Of a DNA stretch of 55,393 nt, positions 36,398 to 44,298 are shown piece by piece. Within the stretch, counting starts at the first letter, position 1; each line of letters begins with the position of its first letter. A program made the position numbers and the translations under genes. The notes under the pieces were generated by a model. It made no database searches. It was given only the letters and a program-made list of their open reading frames with translations, and was not told the origin of the DNA. Origin of the DNA: an uncultured Flavonifractor sp. (GTDB taxonomy: Bacteria > Bacillota > Clostridia > Oscillospirales > Oscillospiraceae); assembly GCF_944385615.1 (NCBI RefSeq), contig NZ_CALWXV010000011.1, forward strand, positions 1 to 55,393, in the 5' to 3' direction.

Positions 36398-36403
36398 AGG
36401 GGA

Positions 36404-36678
36404 CGGTTCGACGGCCGATGGAAGAGGCGGCCGGTCTGACCACAAAATGTTGATCCGTAAGGGAGTGATATGCGCCGTGAGCGGTGACCCTCTGAGTCGA
36501 GAATGCAGCGTAACTGGCACGGCGTATCTGTTCCGTGTGTGACCGGCCCCGCCGGCAGCACCCGCACGCCTGTGCCCTTTTTTGGTCCACCCGTATAGCA
36601 GGGGCGGACCAGCGAGACAATAGGTGTGCGGGGATTTTTATGCCTTTTTGACCCCTGCGCCCGGAAAGGCGTGAGAGA
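36404..36678 (+). promoter_or_regulatory. Long structured 5' leader of corA, candidate riboswitch-like element
   Basis: The leader contains nested complementary segments: GGCCGGTC (36429-36436) with GACCGGCC (36541-36548); inside it GATA-CGCCGTG (36467-36479, two-base bulge) with CACGGCG-TATC (36518-36528); then an 11-bp stem 36561-36571 with 36622-36632 enclosing TGGTCC (36583-36588) with GGACCA (36606-36611). Finally ATGCCTTT (36640-36647) pairs with AAAGGCGT (36665-36672), which covers the corA ribosome site. It lacks the GGTGAGGCTCCT-type core of the M-box Mg2+ riboswitch and I recognise no other known class. Confidence 0.6.
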
Positions 36679-37602
36679 ATGCTTTCAATTCACAAGACCA
36701 TCAACGGAAAAATGACCCGGCTGGACGCGGTACAGGACGGCTGCTGGGTCAATCTGACCTACCCCAGCGAGGACGAGCTGAACTCAGTGGCGGTGACCCT
36801 GGGCGTGGAGCCCACCTTCCTGCGGGCTGCTCTGGATGAGGAGGAGACCTCCCGTATCGACACCGAGGAGGGTCAGACCCTGATCATCATCGATGCCCCC
36901 TCGGTGGAAAAGGACGACGCGGTGGTGTACTCCACCCTCCCTCTGGGTATTATTGTGACCGAGAAGCACATCATTACCGTCTGCCTGAAGGAGACTTCTA
37001 TCCTCAAGGATTTTCAGGACGGGCTGGTGCGCAATGCCGACACCCAGAAACGGACCCAGTTCATCCTTTATATGCTGCTCCAGGTGGCCAAACGCTTCCT
37101 GCAATACCTGAAGCAGATCGATAAGATCTATAACTATATGGAGCGCCAGCTCTACAAGTCCCAGCGGAATAAGGAGCTGATCCAGCTGTTGGACCTGGAA
37201 AAGTCGCTGGTCTACTTCAATACCTCTCTGAAGGCCAATGAGGTCACGCTGGAAAAGATCCTCCGGGGCCGCATCATCACCCTTTATGAGGAGGACCACG
37301 ACCTGCTGGAGGACGTGCTCATCGAGGTGCGCCAGGCCATTGAGATGGCCAACATCTACTCCTCCATTATTTCCGGTATGATGGACGCCTTTGCCTCCGT
37401 CATCTCCAACAACCTGAACGTCATCATGAAGGTGCTGACCTCCATCACCATTTTGCTCACCATCCCCAATATCTTCTTCAGCTTCTACGGCATGAATGTG
37501 GCCAACCTGCCTCTGGATCAATTCTGGTGGTTCCCGCTGGTTCTGTCCCTGGGCGTCATTGTGGTGACAGGCGTTATCCTGAAGAAGAAGGATCTGTTTT
37601 AA
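36679..37602 (+). CDS. corA: CorA-type magnesium/divalent-cation channel
   Basis: A 307-residue CorA. The large acidic N-terminal cytoplasmic domain is followed by a long stalk helix and two C-terminal membrane helices (about 245-265 and 280-300) with the invariant YGMN motif near residue 273. It forms a pentameric Mg2+ (or Co2+/Ni2+) channel. Expression is probably set by the structured leader upstream. It ends in its own terminator, so it is monocistronic. Confidence 0.95.
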   Translation: MLSIHKTINGKMTRLDAVQDGCWVNLTYPSEDELNSVAVTLGVEPTFLRAALDEEETSRIDTEEGQTLIIIDAPSVEKDDAVVYSTLPLGIIVTEKHIITVCLKETSILKDFQDGLVRNADTQKRTQFILYMLLQVAKRFLQYLKQIDKIYNYMERQLYKSQRNKELIQLLDLEKSLVYFNTSLKANEVTLEKILRGRIITLYEEDHDLLEDVLIEVRQAIEMANIYSSIISGMMDAFASVISNNLNVIMKVLTSITILLTIPNIFFSFYGMNVANLPLDQFWWFPLVLSLGVIVVTGVILKKKDLF

Positions 37603-37608
37603 GCCATT

Positions 37609-37642
37609 GACTCGCCGCACGGCTTGCCCGCGGCGGGTCTTT
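37609..37642 (+). terminator. Terminator of corA
   Basis: A 10-bp stem GACTCGCCGC/GCGGCGGGTC with one U-G pair and an 11-base loop, followed by TTTACTACTTT. Confidence 0.75.
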
Positions 37643-37786
37643 ACTACTTTAACGGAGAAAATTTTATTGGAAAAATCCAATCTGATTCATACTGTGGTAA
37701 CATTTTTATGGCATAATCATTAGCATTGAACGAATTGGCAAAGGGGCCCCGGTCCCTGGGTATGGTAAAGAGAACGGAGGTTATTC

Positions 37787-39151
37787 ATGGCAAGCAATCC
37801 CAACTATTGTGATATTACGCCTGAAATTGAAGTTTTGGCGGGGCTGGCAAGAGAAAACAGCCGGATTGATCCGGAGGATTACGTAAAGTATGACGTCAAG
37901 CGGGGCCTGCGGGATCTGAACGGTAAGGGCGTTCTGGCCGGACTGACGGAGGTTTCCGACATTGTTGCCAAGAAGATTGTGGATGGCCAGGAAGTTCCCT
38001 GCGAGGGCAAGCTCTATTACCGTGGCGTGGACGTGGAGCAGCTGGTGGGCGGCGCTCTGAAGGAGGGCCGTTTCGGCTTTGAGGAGACTGCCTATCTGCT
38101 CCTGCTGGGTAAGCTGCCCACTAAGGAGGAGCTGGACGGCTTTACCAAGCAGTTGTCCTATTACCGCTCCCTGCCCAATAACTTTGTGCGGGATGTGATC
38201 CTGAAGGCGCCCAGCCATGATATTATGAATTCTCTGGCCCGGAGTGTGCTCAATCTGGCCTCCTATGACGACCGGGCGGATGATATCTCCCTGCCCAATG
38301 TGATGCGCCAGTGCCTCCAGCTGATCGCTTTGTTCCCCATGCTCAGCGTCTATGGCTATCAGGCCTGGAACTACAAGAGCGGCAGCAGCCTGTACATTCA
38401 CGCCCCACGGCCTGAGCTGTCGGCGGCGGAGAATATCCTCTCTCTGCTGCGGGCCGACTCCTCCTACTCCTTCTGGGAGGCCCACGTGCTGGATATCTGC
38501 CTGACCCTCCACGCCGAGCACGGCGGCGGCAACAACTCCACCTTCACCACCCATGTGGTCACCTCCTCCGGCACCGATACCTATTCCTGTATGGCGGCCG
38601 CTCTGGCCTCTCTGAAGGGCCCCAAGCACGGCGGCGCCAACATCAAGGTGGTGCAGATGTTTGAGGACATGAAGGAGCACCTGCGGGACTGGAAGGACGA
38701 GGACGAGGTGCGCCACTACCTGCGGGCTCTGCTGAACAAGCAGGCCTTTGACAAGGCGGGCCTCATCTACGGTATGGGCCACGCGGTCTACTCCCTGTCC
38801 GATCCCCGTGCCAACATCTTCAAATCCTTTGTGGAAAAGCTGTCCCGGGAGAAGGGGCGCAACGAGGAATACGAGCTCTACTCCATGGTGGCCCGGCTGG
38901 GTCCCGAGGTTATCGCCGACGAACGGAAGATGTACAAGGGCGTATCCGCCAACGTGGACTTCTATTCCGGCTTTGTGTATCACATGCTGGACCTGCCTCT
39001 GGAGCTGTATACCCCCATCTTTGCCATGGCCCGTGTGGCGGGCTGGAGCGCCCACCGCATCGAGGAGCTGATCAACATGGGCAAGATCATCCGTCCTGCC
39101 TATAAGTATGTGGGCACCCATGCCGACTATGTGCCCATGGAGAACCGCTAA
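37787..39151 (+). CDS. gltA: Citrate synthase (citrate/2-methylcitrate synthase family)
   Basis: A 454-residue enzyme condensing acetyl-CoA with oxaloacetate. The catalytic region LHAEHGGGNNSTF near residue 241 and GPKHGGANIKVV near 281, and YGMGHAVYSLSDPRA near 325, contain the family histidines and aspartate. The clade is the longer clostridial type with an extended N-terminus. The gap before it holds a perfect ATTGGA-AAAA-TCCAAT inverted repeat at 37666-37681 that could be an operator. ACGGAGG precedes the ATG. A bidirectional terminator follows. Confidence 0.93.
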   Translation: MASNPNYCDITPEIEVLAGLARENSRIDPEDYVKYDVKRGLRDLNGKGVLAGLTEVSDIVAKKIVDGQEVPCEGKLYYRGVDVEQLVGGALKEGRFGFEETAYLLLLGKLPTKEELDGFTKQLSYYRSLPNNFVRDVILKAPSHDIMNSLARSVLNLASYDDRADDISLPNVMRQCLQLIALFPMLSVYGYQAWNYKSGSSLYIHAPRPELSAAENILSLLRADSSYSFWEAHVLDICLTLHAEHGGGNNSTFTTHVVTSSGTDTYSCMAAALASLKGPKHGGANIKVVQMFEDMKEHLRDWKDEDEVRHYLRALLNKQAFDKAGLIYGMGHAVYSLSDPRANIFKSFVEKLSREKGRNEEYELYSMVARLGPEVIADERKMYKGVSANVDFYSGFVYHMLDLPLELYTPIFAMARVAGWSAHRIEELINMGKIIRPAYKYVGTHADYVPMENR

Positions 39152-39158
39152 ACAGAGC

Positions 39159-39191
39159 AAAAAGCCGCATCCGTATGGATGCGGCTTTTTT
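39159..39191. terminator. Bidirectional terminator between convergent genes
   Basis: A perfect 14-bp stem (AAAAAGCCGCATCC with GGATGCGGCTTTTT) and GTAT loop; T runs exist on both strands, serving citrate synthase on plus and the FAD oxidoreductase on minus. Confidence 0.95.
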
Positions 39192-40771
39192 CATCCCTGA
39201 GCTACCGCTTCGGCGACCCGGATACCGTCTACAGCGGCAGAAGTGATGCCGCCAGCGTACCCGGCTCCCTCTCCGCAGGGATAGAGTCCGGTGATGACTG
39301 ATTGATAATTTTCTCCGCGGAGTATACGCACCGGAGAGGATGAGCGAGTCTCCACGCCGGTGAGCACACTGTCCGGAGCGGCAAAGCCGTGGAGCTTTCG
39401 GTCAAAAACCGGCAGAGCGCCCCGCAGAGTATCGGTAACATAGCCGGGCAGGCACCGGTCCAGATCGGTAGGCGTGACGCCGGGCAGGTAGGTGGGGGAG
39501 AGGGCCCCCAGGGCTTTGGATGCCTGCCGGGCCAAAAAGTCCTTGACCGTCTGAGCGGGGGCATGATAATGGCCGCCGCCCAGCTGGAAGGCGGCTTCCT
39601 CCCAACGGCGCTGGAAGGCCACCCCCGCCAGAGGGTGATCGGAGCCAAGGTCACCTGGATTTACGCCAACCAAAAAGCCGCCGTTGATGTTTTGACCGTC
39701 TCTGGCCCGGCAGCTCATACCGTTGGTCACCAGCCGCCCCTCTTCCGAAGCGGCGGCCACCACCTGCCCGCCGGGGCAGACGCAGAAGGTAAAGGCGCTG
39801 CGGCCATTGGGCAGGTGGCAGGCCAGCTTGTAGTCGGCGGCAGGTAAACTTTCCCAAGCTGGGCCAAACTGGGCCAGAGAGAGCGCGGCCTGTCTGTGCT
39901 CGATCCGCACCCCAATGGCAAAGGGCTTCTGCTCCATAGGTACCCCAGCCTCCAGGAGCATCTGGAAGGTATCCCGGGCGGAGTGGCCGGGGGAGAGCAC
40001 CAGGGCGTCGCAGGGCAGGTCGTAGGGGCCCTGGGGGCCCTCCACAGTAAGCCCGGCCACTGCCTCACCCCGGAGGGTAAGCCCGGCCAGCTTGTGGCCG
40101 AAGCGCACGTCACAGCCCAGCCGCAGCAGTTCCTGCCGCATATTTTTTACCACGTTCCGCAGGATGTCGGTGCCGATGTGGGGTTTGTGCTGGTAGAGAA
40201 TGTCCGCCGGAGCCCCCGCCTCTACCAGCGTGCGGAACACGGTGGAGATCCGGGGATCGTGGGTGCCGGTGGTCAGTTTGCCGTCGGAGAAGGTGCCCGC
40301 GCCCCCCTCGCCAAACTGGACATTGGAGGAAGGGTCCAGCACGCCGATGGACCAGAACCGCTCCACGTCCGCCGTCCGCTCCTCCACCGGGCGGCCCCGT
40401 TCCAGCACAATGGGGGCCAGACCGTTCCGGGCCAGAAACAGGGCGGCAAACAGGCCGGCAGGACCCATGCCCACCACCACCGGCGGCAGGGGAGAAATCC
40501 GCCGCACGGTTGGAAAGACATAGGGCTGAGGCTGGAACAGGCTGACGTTTTTGTCCCGGCACCGGGAGAGGACCTTGGCTTCATCCGCCAGAGTAACGTC
40601 CACGGTACAGACATAGTGGACGTCGCTTTTTTTGCGGGCATCAATGGACTGCCGGGCCAGGGTCAGACTCTGGATCGCATCAGGCCTGATCCCCAGAATC
40701 CGGGCGGCCTTCTTTTTCAACTGACCCTTTCCGCCGTCAATAGGCAGGGGGATATTTTGAATCCGGAGCAT
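39191..40771 (-). CDS. FAD-dependent oxidoreductase (COG2509 type)
   Basis: A 526-residue flavoprotein. A basic N-terminal domain of about 90 residues precedes the FAD Rossmann loop VVVGMGPAGLFAALFLARNG near residue 98; FGEGGAGTFSDGKLTTG near 153 and the C-terminal LYPCGEGAGYAGGI near 500 fit the COG2509/HI0933-like dehydrogenases. The substrate is unknown. GAGG lies 8 bases before the ATG. It has its own minus-strand promoter and ends at the shared terminator. Confidence 0.9.
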   Translation of the reverse strand: MLRIQNIPLPIDGGKGQLKKKAARILGIRPDAIQSLTLARQSIDARKKSDVHYVCTVDVTLADEAKVLSRCRDKNVSLFQPQPYVFPTVRRISPLPPVVVGMGPAGLFAALFLARNGLAPIVLERGRPVEERTADVERFWSIGVLDPSSNVQFGEGGAGTFSDGKLTTGTHDPRISTVFRTLVEAGAPADILYQHKPHIGTDILRNVVKNMRQELLRLGCDVRFGHKLAGLTLRGEAVAGLTVEGPQGPYDLPCDALVLSPGHSARDTFQMLLEAGVPMEQKPFAIGVRIEHRQAALSLAQFGPAWESLPAADYKLACHLPNGRSAFTFCVCPGGQVVAAASEEGRLVTNGMSCRARDGQNINGGFLVGVNPGDLGSDHPLAGVAFQRRWEEAAFQLGGGHYHAPAQTVKDFLARQASKALGALSPTYLPGVTPTDLDRCLPGYVTDTLRGALPVFDRKLHGFAAPDSVLTGVETRSSSPVRILRGENYQSVITGLYPCGEGAGYAGGITSAAVDGIRVAEAVAQG

Positions 40772-40846
40772 AGAATTACCTCGTCATTCAGAATTGAAGG
40801 GATTTCTACCAGTTTGTAATGGGAAGGCTTGTAATCGCCAAGTTGC

Positions 40847-40874
40847 AGTATATCAAAAGTACGGGCACTTTCAA
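40847..40874 (-). promoter_or_regulatory. Promoter of the FAD oxidoreductase
   Basis: On the minus strand TTGAAA (40874..40869), a 16-base spacer and TATACT (40852..40847). Confidence 0.65.
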
Positions 40875-40885
40875 AGCCCAATGGC

Positions 40886-40918
40886 AAAAAAGTTCCCCGG
40901 TCCAATGGACCGGGGAAC
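40886..40918 (-). terminator. Terminator of the rubrerythrin gene
   Basis: A perfect 12-bp stem (40892-40903 with 40907-40918), read on the minus strand into six T. Confidence 0.92.
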
Positions 40919-40933
40919 CCTTTGCTTGACAAA

Positions 40934-41476
40934 TTAGCCGAAGTAACGCTTCAGCAGGCCCTCGAAAGCCTTGCCGTGACGGGCCTCGTCGCGGGCCATC
41001 TCGTGGACGGTGTCGTGGATGGCGTCCAGGTTGTGCTGCTTGGCCAGCTTAGCCAGATCAGTCTTGCCCTGGGTAGCGCCGTTCTCGGCGTCCACACGCA
41101 TCTCCAGGTTCTTCTTGGTGGAGTCGGTCAGGACCTCGCCCAGCAGCTCGGCGAACTTGGCAGCGTGCTCAGCCTCCTCGTAGGCGGCCTTCTCCCAGTA
41201 CAGGCCGATCTCGGGATAACCCTCACGGTGAGCCACACGAGCCATAGCCAGGTACATACCGACCTCAGAGCACTCGCCCTGGAAGTTCTCGCGCAGGCCC
41301 TGGATGATCTCCTCGGGAGCGCCCTTGGCCACGCCTACCACATGCTCAGAAGCCCAGGTCTTGTCGCCGCCCTGGAGCACGAACTTCTCCTTGGGAGCCT
41401 TGCAGATGGGGCAGAAATCAGGGGCGGAATCCCCCTCGTGAACATAACCGCAAACAGAGCAGACCCACTTTTTCAT
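40934..41476 (-). CDS. Reverse rubrerythrin (N-terminal rubredoxin plus ferritin-like domain)
   Basis: A 180-residue non-haem iron peroxidase. The rubredoxin part comes first ([10 protein letters not shown], then CPICKAP near residue 22), and the four-helix ferritin-like domain follows with EEAEHAAKF near residue 105 and DEARHGKAF near 165. This order is reversed compared with classical rubrerythrin and is typical of strict anaerobes such as Clostridium, where it removes hydrogen peroxide and oxygen. AGGAGG precedes the ATG. A Fur/PerR-type box sits in the promoter, in line with peroxide or iron control. Confidence 0.93.
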   Translation of the reverse strand: MKKWVCSVCGYVHEGDSAPDFCPICKAPKEKFVLQGGDKTWASEHVVGVAKGAPEEIIQGLRENFQGECSEVGMYLAMARVAHREGYPEIGLYWEKAAYEEAEHAAKFAELLGEVLTDSTKKNLEMRVDAENGATQGKTDLAKLAKQHNLDAIHDTVHEMARDEARHGKAFEGLLKRYFG

Positions 41477-41538
41477 GTGTTTTTCCTCCTAATTTTACTT
41501 AAATTTTCATGTATCTAGGGTTAGCGGAAGTGCTAATC

Positions 41539-41557
41539 AGTAATGATTATCATTTCT
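41539..41557 (-). promoter_or_regulatory. Fur/PerR-family operator
   Basis: A 19-bp element centred on ATGATTATCAT matches the E. coli Fur palindrome at 14 of 19 positions by eye. It starts 7 bases after the -10 box, covering the transcription start of the rubrerythrin gene. PerR is the likeliest owner for a peroxidase; Fur cannot be excluded. Confidence 0.7.
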
Positions 41558-41563
41558 GATATT

Positions 41564-41592
41564 AAGATAGCACAACTTAACTTTTTCGTCAA
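41564..41592 (-). promoter_or_regulatory. Promoter of the reverse rubrerythrin gene
   Basis: On the minus strand TTGACG (41592..41587), a 17-base spacer and TATCTT (41569..41564). Confidence 0.8.
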
Positions 41593-41608
41593 GCCCTTTT
41601 TTAAAATT

Positions 41609-41624
41609 GGGAAAAGTTTTTCCC
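41609..41624 (-). terminator. Possible weak terminator of the small HTH/membrane pair
   Basis: GGGAAAA and TTTTCCC form a short stem followed on the minus strand by AATTTT. Confidence 0.4.
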
Positions 41625-41627
41625 GTC

Positions 41628-41780
41628 TTACCTCTTATTCCGGCGGCCATACTTCCGGTGTCCCAGCACCAGGATCGAAATGCCTACCCCTGCCAGGATG
41701 GCTCCCATCACAATCTGCCCAAAGACAGGGATAGAGAGAGCGAACGTCATGTAGCTCGTATCAATACCACCAACAGTCAT
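41628..41780 (-). CDS. 50-residue single-span membrane protein
   Basis: Short gene with a good ribosome site (AAGGAGG, 8 bases before the ATG). The product has a polar N-terminus, one hydrophobic helix (about residues 12-40, Ile/Val/Gly/Leu-rich) and a very basic end (HRKYGRRNKR). It lies 13 bases after the stop of the membrane-anchored Xre regulator and presumably shares its transcript. No family is recognised; a modulator or partner of the regulator is a reasonable guess. Confidence 0.7.
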   Translation of the reverse strand: MTVGGIDTSYMTFALSIPVFGQIVMGAILAGVGISILVLGHRKYGRRNKR

Positions 41781-41793
41781 CTTCTGTCCCTCC

Positions 41794-42159
41794 TTATCCC
41801 ATGGGTACCTGTGTCATCTGTAAAAAGCTCATCATGGTAATCAGGCCCATGATCCCCCGCACCAGCATCCAGATCCCCAGTGCCAGGGGAATGATCCCCA
41901 ACAGATACCAGCGGGGCGGATTGCTTTTAGGAGCGCCCCCCTCCGCAGGCTGAGGGTCCGGCGCTTCTCCCAGCAGAAGCTCGTCGGTGGTAATTCCAAA
42001 TACCCTGGCCAGAACCACTATTTTATCCAGCTCCGGCTGGGCGGCGTCCACCTCCCATTTGCTGACTGCCTGCCGGGATACCCCCAGTTGTTCCGCCAGC
42101 GCCTCCTGAGACAGGCCCGCCCGTTTTCGGTGTGTTTGAATCCGTTCTCCCAATGTCAT
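41794..42159 (-). CDS. Membrane-anchored Xre-family regulator
   Basis: A 121-residue protein: an N-terminal helix-turn-helix (AGLSQEALAEQLGVSRQAVS followed by KWEVDAAQPELDKI), a Pro-rich linker, and a C-terminal hydrophobic region (about 85-112) that can cross the membrane. Such HTH-membrane fusions are common in Firmicutes; ligands are generally unknown. AAGGAAGG lies upstream of the ATG. Its upstream region ends 91 bases away at the attL site of the integrated element, so the element's insertion has replaced whatever lay further upstream. Confidence 0.85.
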   Translation of the reverse strand: MTLGERIQTHRKRAGLSQEALAEQLGVSRQAVSKWEVDAAQPELDKIVVLARVFGITTDELLLGEAPDPQPAEGGAPKSNPPRWYLLGIIPLALGIWMLVRGIMGLITMMSFLQMTQVPMG

Positions 42160-42250
42160 TTTGGTTCGCCTTCCTTTCTTCCGGCCCTTCCGGATGAGTC
42201 CAGCCTATCAGACCAGGCGGTTTCTTACCATCAAGTTTGGCTGGAATTTC

Positions 42251-42267
42251 CGCAACCGCTGGTTGCG
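42251..42267. repeat. attL: 17-bp palindromic core
   Basis: CGCAACCGCTGGTTGCG, identical to 50690-50706 in the same orientation. The 7-bp arms around a GCT centre form a perfect palindrome, as expected for a tyrosine-recombinase core site. Confidence 0.85.
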
Positions 42268-42336
42268 AATGAATAAAAGAAGGAAGTCTAGTAATTGCAA
42301 TGCTTACACGGATGTTTTTAGCCTCTATATGGGCTG

Positions 42337-42359
42337 TTTTCCCCTTATGTTTTCCCTTA
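42337..42359. repeat. Left arm-type repeats of the element
   Basis: TTTTCCCCTTA at 42337-42347 and TTTTCCCTTA at 42350-42359, 13 bp apart. The same pair occurs at 50557-50578. They probably bind the N-terminal domain of the integrase. Confidence 0.7.
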
Positions 42360-43526
42360 CGAGCTGAAAACCGCCTTGATGAAGCCCTCCATGCGGGCAG
42401 CGCTGTCCTGCTTCATACGCTCCGTAAAGTGACCGTATCTGTCCAGAGTAAAGCCCGCGCTGGAATGGCCCAAGTTGCCTTGAATTGTCTTGATATCGTC
42501 ACCCGCTCGAATCGCATTGACGGCGTATGTATGTCGGAGGTCGTGGAATCTCACACTATCCAGACCGGCGGCCTTAATGGCGGCGGAAAACCACCCTTCC
42601 ACAGTCTGCTGGAGCAGCGGCCCACCAATCTGATCTGTAAACGCTAGGTTGTGGGGATTATCCCACAAAGGGCCGGCCTTGATCTGCATTTCGGCTTGCC
42701 GCCGCCGCTGCTCTTTCAGGTTTTTCAAAACAAAGGGGGCAGGGGTGATCGTCCGGCTTTTGCCGTTCTTAGGGGAGATAAACAGGCCGCTTTCCGCCCG
42801 GTGCTCGGGCCGAGTCAGCTGCTTACAGATTAGAATCGTCCCTTTCTGGAAGTCCACGCAATCCCAGGTCAGACCCAGCAGCTCGGAAAGGCGGCAGCCA
42901 GTAAACAGGGCGACAGATATCAGCAGCTCCAGGCGGCCACCCTTGACAGCTAGAAGGAGTGCGGCGGCCTGCTCATCATCCAGCGGGCAAATTTCCTTTT
43001 GTTCCATTCTGGGGAGCTGACAATCAGACGCCGGGTTCCTGGGTATATAGTCCAGCTTCACGGCCTTTTGCAACGCCTGATGAAGTACCTTATAGGCCAG
43101 CCGGACGGAGGCCGGGGAGAGCTCCAGGCCGTTGATAAACCTCTGTACCATATGAGGCCGCAGCTCAGAAAGCCCCACCGCGCCCAGGGCCGGCTTGATA
43201 TGCAGACGGACATTATTCTTGTACACCTGAACGGTAGCGGGCTTCACACCTCCTAGGTATTCCGCAGTCCATGTGTCCAGCCACACTCCAACGGTCATTT
43301 TTGTGGGTGTGGTATAGGTGCCCTGGTCAACAGCCAGAGTGGCTGCTTTGAGGCGCTGGGCTACCTCTTTCTGTGTTTTCCCGGTTATGCTCCGCTGGAT
43401 CTGCTTGCCGGTGCCGGGGTCACGGCCAACGGTGAAGCGGGCCTCCCAATAGGTATATTCCTTTCCCGAGCGGGTCACAGTTTTCTTGCGTATGGTGCCA
43501 GCGCCCGACGCTGCCTTTCTGCTCAT
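42357..43526 (-). CDS. Tyrosine recombinase (integrase)
   Basis: A 389-residue site-specific recombinase with an AP2-like arm-binding N-terminus (about residues 10-60), a core-binding SAM-like domain (TVGVWLDTWTAEYLGG, about 75-165) and the catalytic domain. The active-site residues are all present: Arg in TGCRLSELLGL, HDLRHTYAV (His-x2-Arg), the His of LGHSS and the nucleophile Tyr in TLDRYGHF. The start is the ATG at 43526, 6 bases after AAAGGAG; the ATG at 43550 would hide this site. It reads towards attL, the usual orientation. Confidence 0.95.
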   Translation of the reverse strand: MSRKAASGAGTIRKKTVTRSGKEYTYWEARFTVGRDPGTGKQIQRSITGKTQKEVAQRLKAATLAVDQGTYTTPTKMTVGVWLDTWTAEYLGGVKPATVQVYKNNVRLHIKPALGAVGLSELRPHMVQRFINGLELSPASVRLAYKVLHQALQKAVKLDYIPRNPASDCQLPRMEQKEICPLDDEQAAALLLAVKGGRLELLISVALFTGCRLSELLGLTWDCVDFQKGTILICKQLTRPEHRAESGLFISPKNGKSRTITPAPFVLKNLKEQRRRQAEMQIKAGPLWDNPHNLAFTDQIGGPLLQQTVEGWFSAAIKAAGLDSVRFHDLRHTYAVNAIRAGDDIKTIQGNLGHSSAGFTLDRYGHFTERMKQDSAARMEGFIKAVFSS

Positions 43527-43586
43527 ACGGCTCTCCTTTCCACTTGCCACTTGCGCCCGCTCGTCCTTCTATGGTACAATATGGGC

Positions 43587-43661
43587 GCGGTTTTGATTCT
43601 TGTGAGGGGTCATAATCGCTCTTGCCGCCTCTGGTGTTCCAGCACCAGGGGCGGCTTTTTT
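43587..43661 (+). ncRNA. Candidate small RNA opposite the integrase leader
   Basis: A plus-strand promoter (TTGCGC at 43551-43556, 18-base spacer, TACAAT at 43575-43580) is followed by about 55 bases and then a textbook terminator: a 13-bp stem (43624-43636 with 43643-43655) and six T. No open reading frame lies between, and no plus-strand gene precedes the terminator. On the minus strand the hairpin has no U tract, so it does not serve the repressor gene. The RNA would be antisense to the transcript between repressor and integrase. Confidence 0.55.
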
Positions 43662-43669
43662 CATGTCTG

Positions 43670-44257
43670 TCATTCTTTACTGCCTGTGGGATCGATGGCG
43701 GGATCTTTGGACTGAGGCTTACTGGAAGTGATGATCTTTTTACATTCTTCAAGAATGGGAACTACCATCTTTATAAACGCGTCCCTATCTTCTGGATTCT
43801 TACTGTCCAGCTCGGTATTGATATACGTTGATATAGATTCGAGGGTATCATCTAAACGCTGCTGTGCGGCGCCAAGATGATTAAATGCATCATCACCGGC
43901 GAGACCTGTTTCTTTGATCAGGGGCTCAGAAGATGTATCAGCACTTCTCCCCATAAGACTGTTAAGCTCGTTGACGCACTTATCAATAATACTGGCTGAC
44001 CGCTCAATAGCATTGGTATATGCGTTTATTTCAGAAGTAATTAAATCAAGGCGATTACTATCTTCATCTGAAAGAAGTTCTACATAAGAAACTCCAAGTG
44101 CGAAAGCAATACGGTTCAAAGTGTCAATCTTTGGTTTCCGTATATCGCGCTCAAATTGTCCTATATTTTGATAGGAAACACCAAGCTTTTTTGCAAGTTC
44201 TGCCTGCGTCATACCGGCTTTTAATCTTGCTGACTTTATTTTTTGTCCGGTGGTCAT
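43670..44257 (-). CDS. Phage-type repressor (Xre family)
   Basis: A 195-residue protein with an N-terminal Cro/C1 helix-turn-helix (AGMTQAELAKKLGVSYQNIG, then FERDIRKPKIDTLNRIA) and a helical, acidic C-terminal part with no S24 protease motif, so it is not a LexA/CI-type self-cleaving repressor. The ATG at 44257 follows GGGGTGA. It is divergent from the Cro-like gene at 44391, across three repeated operators, and is the likely master repressor of the element. Confidence 0.88.
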   Translation of the reverse strand: MTTGQKIKSARLKAGMTQAELAKKLGVSYQNIGQFERDIRKPKIDTLNRIAFALGVSYVELLSDEDSNRLDLITSEINAYTNAIERSASIIDKCVNELNSLMGRSADTSSEPLIKETGLAGDDAFNHLGAAQQRLDDTLESISTYINTELDSKNPEDRDAFIKMVVPILEECKKIITSSKPQSKDPAIDPTGSKE

Positions 44258-44298
44258 TAAAATCACCCCACAAATATAATAACATTTGAAAGAGCAAA

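Noticed and set aside
36404-36678. M-box (ykoK) magnesium riboswitch before corA
   Set aside because: Position and partner gene fit, but the conserved GGTGAGGCTCC and CTGCCC-type segments are not found in the leader.
36404-36678. TPP riboswitch resemblance (CTGAG and CCAGCGTA-like strings)
   Set aside because: Only fragments match, in the wrong order, and corA is not a thiamine gene.
43420-43752. 110-residue minus-strand frame across the integrase start
   Set aside because: It overlaps the integrase in another frame and has low-complexity Pro/Lys/Gly composition without a ribosome site.
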